Assembly: GCA_002068715.1 (NCBI GenBank)
Contig: MWAR01000169.1
Location: forward strand, 1 to 8,686
DNA from: a bacterium ADurb.Bin374
Lineage (GTDB): Bacteria; Riflebacteria; Ozemobacteria; Ozemobacterales; Ozemobacteraceae
DNA: 8,686 nt
Direction of reading: 5' to 3'
Shown: piece by piece, positions 1 to 7,313 of the stretch
Position numbering within the stretch: position 1 is the stretch's first letter
Layout of the letters: every line of letters starts with the position of its first letter
Made by a program: the position numbers and the translations under genes
The notes under the pieces: model-generated
Databases searched by the model: none
Told to the model about the DNA's origin: nothing
The model's input: the letters and a program-made list of their open reading frames with translations, nothing else

Positions 1-1604
<1,604 letters not shown>

Positions 1605-1628
1605 TCGGCTTCCCCGATGCTCCGTTCC

Positions 1629-1740
1629 GAAAAAAAGAAATCCGCAGATGACACGGATGATATTTTGTAAGAAATAAAAAAATCTGCGTCATCTGCGAAA
1701 TCTGTGGATCGTTCTTTTCGGGCTTCCGTGTCTTTGTATC
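1629..1740. repeat. Degenerate intergenic inverted-repeat element ('cgcagatgacgcagat' type)
   Basis: This AT-rich island lies in a GC-rich context downstream of murJ. CGCAGATGAC at 1643-1652 is the exact reverse complement of GTCATCTGCG at 1688-1697. The stem continues inward at 1654-1658 against 1682-1686 after one mismatch and with one G-T pair, leaving a loop of about 23 bases. A second, overlapping arm pair exists: ATCCGCAGAT (1640-1649) against ATCTGTGGAT (1700-1709), with one G-T pair. The tail 'ttccgtgtctttgtatc' resembles the 'cgtgtctttgtgg' strings that often accompany such elements. From memory, repeats of this look are scattered between genes in many environmental bacterial genomes and yield spurious peptides such as 'QISQMTQIF', as a minus-strand frame does here. 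Function is unknown. It is not coding and has no transposase. Confidence 0.65.
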
Positions 1741-1791
1741 GCTGAGATGCTGTGATTGTCGTGAAACGATGTGTTTGCACCGCCTGACGGC

Positions 1792-1820
1792 TTGATTTCG
1801 CGGACGGGGCGGGGTAGGAT
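1792..1820 (+). promoter_or_regulatory. Candidate sigma70-type promoter for the gene at 1847
   Basis: TTGATT (1792-1797) and TAGGAT (1815-1820) are separated by exactly 17 bases. Each matches the -35 and -10 consensus at 4 of 6 positions. Transcription would begin near 1827, leaving a leader of about 20 bases that holds the AAAGGAAAGG ribosome binding site before the ATG at 1847. Position and spacing favour it, but both hexamers are only partial matches, and the promoter preferences of this organism are unknown. Confidence 0.35.
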
Positions 1821-1846
1821 GTGACATCGCAAAAGGAAAGGTATTC

Positions 1847-2608
1847 ATGGAACCCCAGATCGACGCCCTGAAAAACATGTTCGGCGACCTGTTCGCGAAG
1901 CTGATGGCCTTCACGCTCGAAGACGAGTTCCAGGAGGCGCTCGGCGAAGCGCTCGAAGTGTTCTACAACATGGCCGAGGGCGAGGAATACGAGTTCAACC
2001 CGACGGAAGAGTTCCTCTTCATGTCGTGGTTCCTGCTCGACGACGCCGACGCGGCCGGAAACGTGCTCATCGACGAGTTCCTCAGCCGATATTCCGACGA
2101 TCTGACGTTACAGGAAACACAGATCTGCAAGGCGTTGAAGGAAACGCATCTCACGCTGCTCCAGGTGAAGGACATCACCCCCGGCCGCTCGATCAGCCTA
2201 CGAGACGTGTTCCTGGGCGAGGATTTCGAGGTGTTCGAATCCGCCGGCTCGGCGGAGGGCATCACCAAGGACAGCATCCTCTACACCCGCGTTCTCCGCC
2301 TTGGCGACATGCGATTCCTCGTCGGAGCCGGCGTGTTTCTCGATCCCGTCGTGATGGAGCCGCTCACCCAGTTCGTCACCGACCAGTATCGCGAGGAGTG
2401 CGAAGATGGCCAGAAGGTCAGCTTCAAGCAGTTCCTGAAGGAAAATGGCGAGCTGATCAACTGGTGGATTCGCGCCCTAGAACAGGGCGAGCTCGTCGAA
2501 AACCCCGAGGGGGGCGAGCCCGAGGGCGAAGACGACGGTGACGGGAACGGCGGCGGATCCCCCGACGACAGCAAAAAGCCCTCTCCCGACAAGCCTTCCG
2601 AAGCCTGA
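1847..2608 (+). CDS. Uncharacterised acidic cytosolic protein, SEC-C-associated-like region
   Basis: The product has 253 residues, with no signal peptide and no membrane segment. The ATG at 1847 follows AAAGGAAAGG at 1832-1841, well placed for translation. Residues 1-45 are a predicted acidic amphipathic helical region. Residues 54-163 carry a pattern I associate with a conserved but uncharacterised region in SEC-C-motif and related bacterial proteins: a 'FLFMSWFLLDD' block (56-66), 'LIDEFLSRYSDDLTLQE' (74-90), then a beta-rich 'SISLRDVFLGEDFEVFE' block (115-131) and 'DSILYTRVLRLGDMRFLVG' (142-160). The zinc-binding SEC-C motif itself is absent. Its place is taken by a low-complexity tail (about 216-253) rich in Glu, Asp, Gly and Pro, probably disordered. 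It stands alone between non-coding spacers with its own candidate promoter, so it may be a single-gene unit. Function is unknown, and the family resemblance is from memory rather than a search. Confidence 0.85.
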   Translation: MEPQIDALKNMFGDLFAKLMAFTLEDEFQEALGEALEVFYNMAEGEEYEFNPTEEFLFMSWFLLDDADAAGNVLIDEFLSRYSDDLTLQETQICKALKETHLTLLQVKDITPGRSISLRDVFLGEDFEVFESAGSAEGITKDSILYTRVLRLGDMRFLVGAGVFLDPVVMEPLTQFVTDQYREECEDGQKVSFKQFLKENGELINWWIRALEQGELVENPEGGEPEGEDDGDGNGGGSPDDSKKPSPDKPSEA

Positions 2609-2756
2609 CATCCATTTCCCAACCTCGGTAAGCGGATAATTTTCTCTCCATTTCCCTTCAAGTCCTGCTTATCAGCGATTTCTCGGGTGTCTCTGGTCCG
2701 AAAACTGCATCTGTCCCGTCGGTCGCAAAACTGGCTTTTCTCAGTATTGTCGCGCG
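2609..2756. other. Non-coding spacer, left part
   Basis: No gene or convincing promoter is visible here. 'TCCATTTCCC' occurs twice at the left end (2610-2619 and 2647-2656), a short direct repeat of unclear meaning. A small open frame across 2687-2878 has an unremarkable composition and no ribosome binding site, so I do not call it. No hairpin-plus-T-run terminator for the preceding gene is seen. Confidence 0.4.
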
Positions 2757-2772
2757 GCGCTGACGTCAGCGC
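2757..2772. promoter_or_regulatory. Perfect 16-bp palindrome, candidate operator
   Basis: GCGCTGACGTCAGCGC is an uninterrupted perfect palindrome with its centre between 2764 and 2765. It lies about 100 bases upstream of the secreted-protein gene at 2875. A perfect palindrome of this length is expected roughly 0.1 times by chance in a window this size under equal base frequencies, and more often in GC-rich DNA. It has no loop, so it fits a binding site for a dimeric DNA-binding protein better than an RNA hairpin. No regulator is identified. Confidence 0.4.
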
Positions 2773-2777
2773 TGAAT

Positions 2778-2797
2778 GCGTAAGGCTTTTCTTATGC
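2778..2797 (+). promoter_or_regulatory. Small hairpin next to the palindrome
   Basis: GCGTAAG (2778-2784) can pair with CTTATGC (2791-2797) over seven positions, one of them G-T, around the six-base loop GCTTTT. It begins five bases after the 16-bp palindrome. A T5 run follows only about ten bases later (2807-2811), so it is not a standard intrinsic terminator. It could be a leader structure or a chance pairing. Confidence 0.25.
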
Positions 2798-2874
2798 CAA
2801 TCGACATTTTTGGCTCAGATGGCCGGGAGGGCAGACGAGGGCGGACACTCTTGGAAAAAGGGAGATAAACCAAA

Positions 2875-4506
2875 ATGAAATGTTGCCGCTCGATGAAGGT
2901 CTTCCTTTTCTTTGCTTTCACGGTGTGGCCGCTGTTTTCCGCGGGAGCGTCAACTGAATCGAGCATCCGGTTGACCGGCGAGGGGCAAGCCGGTATGCCC
3001 CTCGTGACCTTTCCCGATGCCGATACCGTTTCCTTCAGGAGTGTTGCCAGCGAAGGCGCCTTGCTGGGAAGCAACGGCACCATGTGGTGCCCGTTGCCGC
3101 GTCGGTTTTCTCATAGAATCCTGCAGTATGTGACGGTTCGAAATAGAAAGGAAGACGGGCATTCTGCGAGGGAGGCGGGCACGGGAAAACCGGCATGGAT
3201 GAGCCTGCGGGCGCGTATCCACGGGACGGACGAGTGGGTCACCTGGAGTGACCAGTTCGGGGCGCTCAAGGCGGTTCCATATGCCTCACCGGACCAACTC
3301 AACTGGAGTTCCTATCTCGGATTCAACGAGCGAGTGGGAAATCGGGGAATCGATGGCGTTCTCGTCGCCAATCAGTCGAATGGGAGTTGCCCTGCGGCGC
3401 CCATCCGGATTCACGAAATGCAGCTGGTGTTTTTGCATTCCGGATCACGCGGCGTGACGGACAGGATGTTCGATCTATCCAAGGCCAGGCAGTTGAATGG
3501 TCTGACCTGGTGCTATCGGCTCGATTCCGCTCGTGGATTGTCTCTTGCCCCCGGACACAGTTTCGTGTTCGAGCTTCCCAAAGTTGCATATCCATGGATT
3601 GGGTCTCTGGCGCTCAAACATAGAAAAGATCCTGAACTTCTTCCCGGGGGCGAGAGTTCGATGGATACCTGGGATCAGAATCCGGCATATGTCCGGGTCG
3701 AGATTCATGACGCGAAGAGTGGCCAGTGGATACGATGGGCTGACCGGTGGGGTTCCGACAAGTTTGCCGAAGCGCGTCCGGCCGATAATCCCGAAGATGA
3801 AACTCTGCACAGCTGCCTTCGCGCCTTTGGCCGGATCCTGGCCGACAAAGCGCGCATCACCAACGTTTCCAAGGGCGATCCGGTCAGATCGGAAGCGCGG
3901 ATTCATGAATTCCAGGTGAGTTACTATCCCGAGCGTTCCGGCGTCGACTCTTTCGAGCACATTTTCACCCCCGAAACGGTTTTTCCGGATCCCGAAAACA
4001 AAGTCATGGTGGCTTTGCAGGGCGGGGGAGAGCGGCTCGAAGGACGCTATCCCGCGGCCATTCCGCTTGGGCCGGGATACAGGTCCAGGGTGGCGGCCAT
4101 CGCCGCTCTTCCGTCTGGGCACTCGTTTCCGATGACGATCGATCCTCCTGCTCCGGGGCGGCGTGACGGGCTTGGCAGGCTGATCATCCCCCTTCCCGAA
4201 AAAGGCCGTCTGATCATGGGTGAGCTGGCTATCGGGGATCTCGATGTTACGACCATGACGAAAAACAAGGATGGCGGATTCGGTCGGACCGGCCGTGCCG
4301 AGTTATCTGTCCGGCTGCGCAATCGCACCGTGCCCGGTCGAGATTTCCCGGCCCTCATTCGGTACAACATCGGGCCGGCTGGATCGATCATATTTGGAGC
4401 GCCGCGGGGAGCAGAATCCCTCCAGCGCGGTGACGAGCTTGTCGTCTCTGTCGATTTCGACGTGGCGTTCCTGATGGGCTACCGCATCTCCTGCTCTGGG
4501 GACTGA
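2875..4506 (+). CDS. Secreted protein of unknown function with duplicated beta-rich domain
   Basis: The product has 543 residues. The ATG at 2875 follows GGGAG (2860-2864) by ten bases. An in-frame ATG at 2893 would give a shorter signal peptide but is less well placed. Residues 1-25 form a Sec-type signal peptide: positive n-region, hydrophobic core VFLFFAFTVWPLF, and a likely cut after SAGA. There is no lipobox or further membrane segment, so the product should be periplasmic or exported. Two copies of one domain are visible. Copy 1 (about 69-199) has RARIHGTDEWVTWSDQFG, then 63 residues later IRIHEMQLVF. Copy 2 (about 228-364) has RVEIHDAKSGQWIRWADRWG, then 65 residues later ARIHEFQVSYY. 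A third, weaker copy may occupy 434-543. The alternating hydrophobic pattern suggests a beta-sandwich, possibly carbohydrate-binding-like, but that is inference. Base use looks less GC-rich than the neighbours (AGA and CGA codons), though I did not compute it. I do not recognise the family. Confidence 0.88.
   Translation: MKCCRSMKVFLFFAFTVWPLFSAGASTESSIRLTGEGQAGMPLVTFPDADTVSFRSVASEGALLGSNGTMWCPLPRRFSHRILQYVTVRNRKEDGHSAREAGTGKPAWMSLRARIHGTDEWVTWSDQFGALKAVPYASPDQLNWSSYLGFNERVGNRGIDGVLVANQSNGSCPAAPIRIHEMQLVFLHSGSRGVTDRMFDLSKARQLNGLTWCYRLDSARGLSLAPGHSFVFELPKVAYPWIGSLALKHRKDPELLPGGESSMDTWDQNPAYVRVEIHDAKSGQWIRWADRWGSDKFAEARPADNPEDETLHSCLRAFGRILADKARITNVSKGDPVRSEARIHEFQVSYYPERSGVDSFEHIFTPETVFPDPENKVMVALQGGGERLEGRYPAAIPLGPGYRSRVAAIAALPSGHSFPMTIDPPAPGRRDGLGRLIIPLPEKGRLIMGELAIGDLDVTTMTKNKDGGFGRTGRAELSVRLRNRTVPGRDFPALIRYNIGPAGSIIFGAPRGAESLQRGDELVVSVDFDVAFLMGYRISCSGD
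3079..3966 (+). other. Internal tandem domain duplication in the secreted protein
   Basis: Two segments of the protein encoded at 2875-4506 align with each other: about 3079-3471 (residues 69-199) and 3556-3966 (residues 228-364). Shared landmarks in the same order and at near-equal spacing are a 'CPLP/FELP' opening strand, an 'R-hydrophobic-x-IH' strand leading to 'W-hydrophobic-x-W-[SA]-D-x-[FW]-G', and an 'RIHE[MF]Q[LV]' closing strand followed by a Gly-Val-[TD] turn and an F near the end. The nucleotide sequences have diverged, so the duplication is old. A candidate third repeat starts near residue 434 (IIPLPEKGRLIMGELAIGD). Confidence 0.6.
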
Positions 4507-4537
4507 TTTTGGCGCGCCTGAGAGGCGAGGAACGTTC

Positions 4538-4753
4538 ATGAATTCAGCTGAGAATCTCATGTCGAGCTTGCCCGGCCTTGCCGGCCTGACCTGTCCCCAA
4601 GAGCGCTTTTTGGGCCAAGATGCGTTGAATGAGCTCATCAATGCGAGAAAGCCGGGAGTGGGAAAAGTCACCTTGACGAAAGTTCCGCATGCATACGAAC
4701 TTGCGAAAATCGAAGGGAAAAGGGGAGCCCGTGCAGCAGGTTATTCGCCGTAG
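4538..4753 (+). CDS. Small hypothetical protein, doubtful
   Basis: This is an open frame of 71 codons, 31 bases after the secreted-protein gene, with a GCGAGG motif (4525-4530) seven bases before its ATG. The product is basic toward its C-terminus (KIEGKRGARAAGYSP), has no signal peptide or membrane segment, and resembles nothing I know. Its last 13 bases overlap the end of the convergent minus-strand gene. A 5-bp stem (CGCCT/AGGCG, 4515-4527) partly covers the ribosome binding site. It may be a real short gene at the end of the preceding transcript, a remnant of a longer gene cut by rearrangement, or a chance frame in GC-rich DNA. It fills what would otherwise be a 234-base gap between converging genes. 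Confidence 0.35.
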   Translation: MNSAENLMSSLPGLAGLTCPQERFLGQDALNELINARKPGVGKVTLTKVPHAYELAKIEGKRGARAAGYSP

Positions 4754-6621
4754 CGGCCCATCTGGACACCGTTTTCGCCGGAGGTGAGACAGGGGGAATC
4801 CGAGGCGTAGCCGTCGGCCGTGGTCTGGAGGTGGTAGTCGAAAGGCATGCCGCCGATGAACAGGGGGTCGAGCTCGATATTGCCGGTTCCCGTCGCGACG
4901 GTCAGTCCGTTCGTCGGGAATGCATAGTTGTTGATATCGTTGAACGAGATCGAGGGAGTGGCGGTCGTCTGGGTCTGGTTGATGCCGTAGAGCGCGCGGC
5001 CGCTTCCGGTGTAGGCGAAGATGTTGTTCTTGATCGTCGGCGTTCCGAAGGGGATCTCGAGGCCGACCAGACAGTCGACCGTGTTGAACTCGAATACATC
5101 GGCGCCGAGCGTGCTGGCGGCGACCTGGTCGTCGATGAAGAGATTGTTGCGGATGTTCGAGTTGGCCGAGACGAGGCCGATGTTGCAGTCGCGAATGATA
5201 TTGTATTTGATATTCAACGCCGTCGAGAGGCCCAGGTCGAGGCCGACGACGCAGAGGCCGAACTCGGAGTTTTCGATCGCGGGAGTCGAGCCCTCGCTCC
5301 GGATGCCGGTGTCGGCGAACATCACGGTCGCGAACTTCATCTGGTTGTTCGGGTCGTTCGTCGAGAGGAACCGCAGACCGCCCCAGTTGCCCTTCGAGGG
5401 GAACGTCTCGGCCGAGGTGAAGACGACCTTCGCGTCGGTCGTGCCGACGGCATACAGCGCGCCCTGGACGATCAGCTCGGTCATGGTCGCGCCGTTCGAA
5501 TCGGGCAGCGAGTCGTGCTGGGTGAACTTCACTTCGACGCCGGGCTCGATCGTCAGCTGAGCCCCGCCATGAACGCGGATGTCGCCGGTGATGACGTAGG
5601 GGCTTTCGGCCCTCAGCCAGGTGCGGTTTTCCGAGAGCGTGCCGGTGGTGACCATCGAGAGGGTCTGCGACGGCGCGCTTTCGTTGCGGGCCGTGTCGAC
5701 GGCCTTCACGTAGTAGTAATACTTGACGCCGATCTTCAGGCCGTCGTCGCGGTAGCTGGCCGATGTGATCGGGTTGGCGTTGACCCGCGCGAAGGGGCCT
5801 GCACTGCTTTCCGCACGATACAGGTTGTAGCCGGCGAGGTCCGACTCGGTGTTGGCCGTCCAGGAGAGGGCGAGGCGCTCCATCTCGACCGACGGAGAAA
5901 CAGCGAAGCCGGCCGGCGTTGCCGGAGCATCACCCGACGGGGTCATGAGCTGGTATTCCGACGAAATGCCCTCGTTGAGCGCGAAATCACGTGATCTGAC
6001 ACGAAAGTGGTATGTCACGCCGGGAAGCAGCCCCGAAAGCTGGATCGAGTGATCGAGAACCATCGCCGAGTCCGATGCCTGGAAGGTATACGTGCCGACC
6101 CCGATCGGACCGGTGGCGTAATCGACGAGCGAATCGGCAGACTCGTTCGTGACCCAGCTGATGACGGCGACGTTCTCGGTGAGGCTTCCGACGGCGACAT
6201 CGGTGATGACCGGCGGGATGCCGTCGATCACGGCAAACGTCAGGTCCGCGTTTTCGAGCGTCTCGCCACGAATGATTTCGACGTTGATCACGACGGAGCG
6301 TCCCTGGTAGGTCGCCACGATGCGCTTTTCGCCCGGTTCCACACCGGTGATCGCGTATCTGCCGAGCTCGTCGGTCTCGACCTTGTGGTCGCCGCCGTAG
6401 ACTTCGACCGTCGCTCCCTTGAGGACGTGCCCGTTCGAGTCGAACACCTTGCCGGTGACGTTGCCCATCGTCGGACTCGACGACTGGAGACATCCGGTGA
6501 TCGAACCGACTGCCAGAAGCACCAGAACGAGGATGAAGATCCGTTTCCCGCCCGTGACGGAACCTGGCCCGCGGCCGGTATCAGCCGGTCTGGGCACGGT
6601 TGTGGGGCGGATGTGGCTCAT
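4741..6621 (-). CDS. Surface lipoprotein with fibronectin-III-like and parallel beta-helix domains
   Basis: The product has 626 residues. The ATG (complement of 6619-6621) follows an AAGGAAG ribosome binding site at 6627-6633. A long n-region of about 25 residues precedes a hydrophobic core (28-38) and a lipobox, ITGC, placing the lipidated Cys at 44. Leu at +2 argues against inner-membrane retention under the enterobacterial rule. Domains in order: a carboxypeptidase-regulatory-like beta-sandwich (about 53-130; GKVFDSNGHVLKGATVEVY, DELGRYAITGVEPGE); a fibronectin-III-like domain (about 136-228; VISWVTNESADSLVDYATG, LLPGVTYHFRVRSRD); a second one (about 233-326; LALSWTANTESDLAGYNLYR, VKYYYYVKAVDTARNESAP); then a right-handed parallel beta-helix (about 333-626) with a GGAQLTIEPGVEVKF cap and repeated N-rich rungs (NIIRDCNIGL, NNLFIDD, NNIFAYT). 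It ends in the SPC...MGRYGE form typical of such helices. A polysaccharide-binding or structural surface role is likely; no catalytic residues are identifiable. It is the last gene of the three-gene minus-strand group. Confidence 0.93.
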   Translation of the reverse strand: MSHIRPTTVPRPADTGRGPGSVTGGKRIFILVLVLLAVGSITGCLQSSSPTMGNVTGKVFDSNGHVLKGATVEVYGGDHKVETDELGRYAITGVEPGEKRIVATYQGRSVVINVEIIRGETLENADLTFAVIDGIPPVITDVAVGSLTENVAVISWVTNESADSLVDYATGPIGVGTYTFQASDSAMVLDHSIQLSGLLPGVTYHFRVRSRDFALNEGISSEYQLMTPSGDAPATPAGFAVSPSVEMERLALSWTANTESDLAGYNLYRAESSAGPFARVNANPITSASYRDDGLKIGVKYYYYVKAVDTARNESAPSQTLSMVTTGTLSENRTWLRAESPYVITGDIRVHGGAQLTIEPGVEVKFTQHDSLPDSNGATMTELIVQGALYAVGTTDAKVVFTSAETFPSKGNWGGLRFLSTNDPNNQMKFATVMFADTGIRSEGSTPAIENSEFGLCVVGLDLGLSTALNIKYNIIRDCNIGLVSANSNIRNNLFIDDQVAASTLGADVFEFNTVDCLVGLEIPFGTPTIKNNIFAYTGSGRALYGINQTQTTATPSISFNDINNYAFPTNGLTVATGTGNIELDPLFIGGMPFDYHLQTTADGYASDSPCLTSGENGVQMGRYGE

Positions 6622-6653
6622 CGATGCTTCCTTTTCCCTGGCAGCTCTTTCAA

Positions 6654-7295
6654 TTATCGGAGCAGGAAGTCGACCATTTTACCCAGCTGGTCGATTGTCG
6701 TGTTTTCATACGCGGGATTGAGTTCCTTGGCGTATTCCATCTGCGTCAGGGCATTATCGGTCTGGCCGAGAGCCGCGAACGCGTAGGCGAGAAGGGCGTG
6801 CACCTCGGCATCGCTCACGCCGGTGGCGCGGCGCGGCACGTAGTGAAAGTGCGGGTTTTCCCCGCCGAGCTGCTTGTACAGGAGATTGACGGCCATTTCC
6901 AGGTCGGCTTTCGAACCTTTCTGGATGTAAGCGGCTCCCAGGCCGACCTTGGCATCGGCCGAGCTGCCGATCGCTTTCTCGAACCAGGGCATGCCGTCGG
7001 AAAGACTGCCGAGATTCGCGCGGGCCCAGCCCAGGCCGTTGTTCGCCTCGGCCCGCTCGTCGTCGGTCGGGTTGTCGGCCAGCACCTGGTTGAACGCCGA
7101 GATCGCGCTCTCATACTGGCCGCTCGAGATGAGCGTCCAGCCCTTGTCGTTGAACGTGTCGGAACGGACGATCGGGGTTCCGGCTGTGTCGGAATACGTA
7201 TTGCTGCCCTCGCCGCCCACGCCGCCGCTGCAGCCGGTCAGGCCCAGCAGGGTCGGAACAGACAACGCGAGTGCGAGAAGAATACGCTTGTCCAT
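6654..7295 (-). CDS. TPR-repeat lipoprotein
   Basis: The product has 213 residues. The ATG is preceded by a strong AAGGAGAG ribosome binding site (7301-7308) five bases away. MDKRILLALALSVPTLLGLTGC is a lipoprotein signal with lipobox LTGC and Cys22, followed by a Gly/Ser-rich linker to about residue 45. The rest reads as tetratricopeptide repeats: about 49-77 (GWTLISSGQYESAISAFNQV), 82-113 (NNGLGWARANLGSLSDGMPW), 115-148 (AKVGLGAAYIQKGSKADLEM), and 162-195 (HALLAYAFAALGQTDNALTQ). A 13-residue insert with HFHYVPRR lies between the third and fourth. TPR lipoproteins usually serve as scaffolds for envelope or secretion complexes. Lying 18 bases after one exported-protein gene and 32 bases before another, it may help assemble or export them, but that is inference from position. 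It stops at 6654 with a short acidic-basic helix (IDQLGKMVDFLLR). Confidence 0.93.
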   Translation of the reverse strand: MDKRILLALALSVPTLLGLTGCSGGVGGEGSNTYSDTAGTPIVRSDTFNDKGWTLISSGQYESAISAFNQVLADNPTDDERAEANNGLGWARANLGSLSDGMPWFEKAIGSSADAKVGLGAAYIQKGSKADLEMAVNLLYKQLGGENPHFHYVPRRATGVSDAEVHALLAYAFAALGQTDNALTQMEYAKELNPAYENTTIDQLGKMVDFLLR

Positions 7296-7313
7296 GGTTG
7301 CTCTCCTTCTCCG

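Noticed and set aside
2801..2829. TCGACA (2801-2806) as a -35 element for the gene at 2875
   Set aside because: No acceptable -10 hexamer lies 16-18 bases downstream.
4511..4518. GGCGCGCC palindrome after the secreted-protein gene
   Set aside because: An eight-base GC palindrome is expected by chance in DNA of this composition, and it has no partner sequence.
4621..4645. Near-palindrome around TGAGCTCA inside the small ORF
   Set aside because: Only the central eight bases are perfect and the arms need a one-base bulge. With no T-run it is not a terminator, and chance is a sufficient explanation.
4831..5994. Plus-strand open frame (387 codons) opposite the beta-helix lipoprotein
   Set aside because: Same antisense-shadow composition and no recognisable domain. 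The minus-strand frame has a lipobox and ordered domains across the whole stretch.
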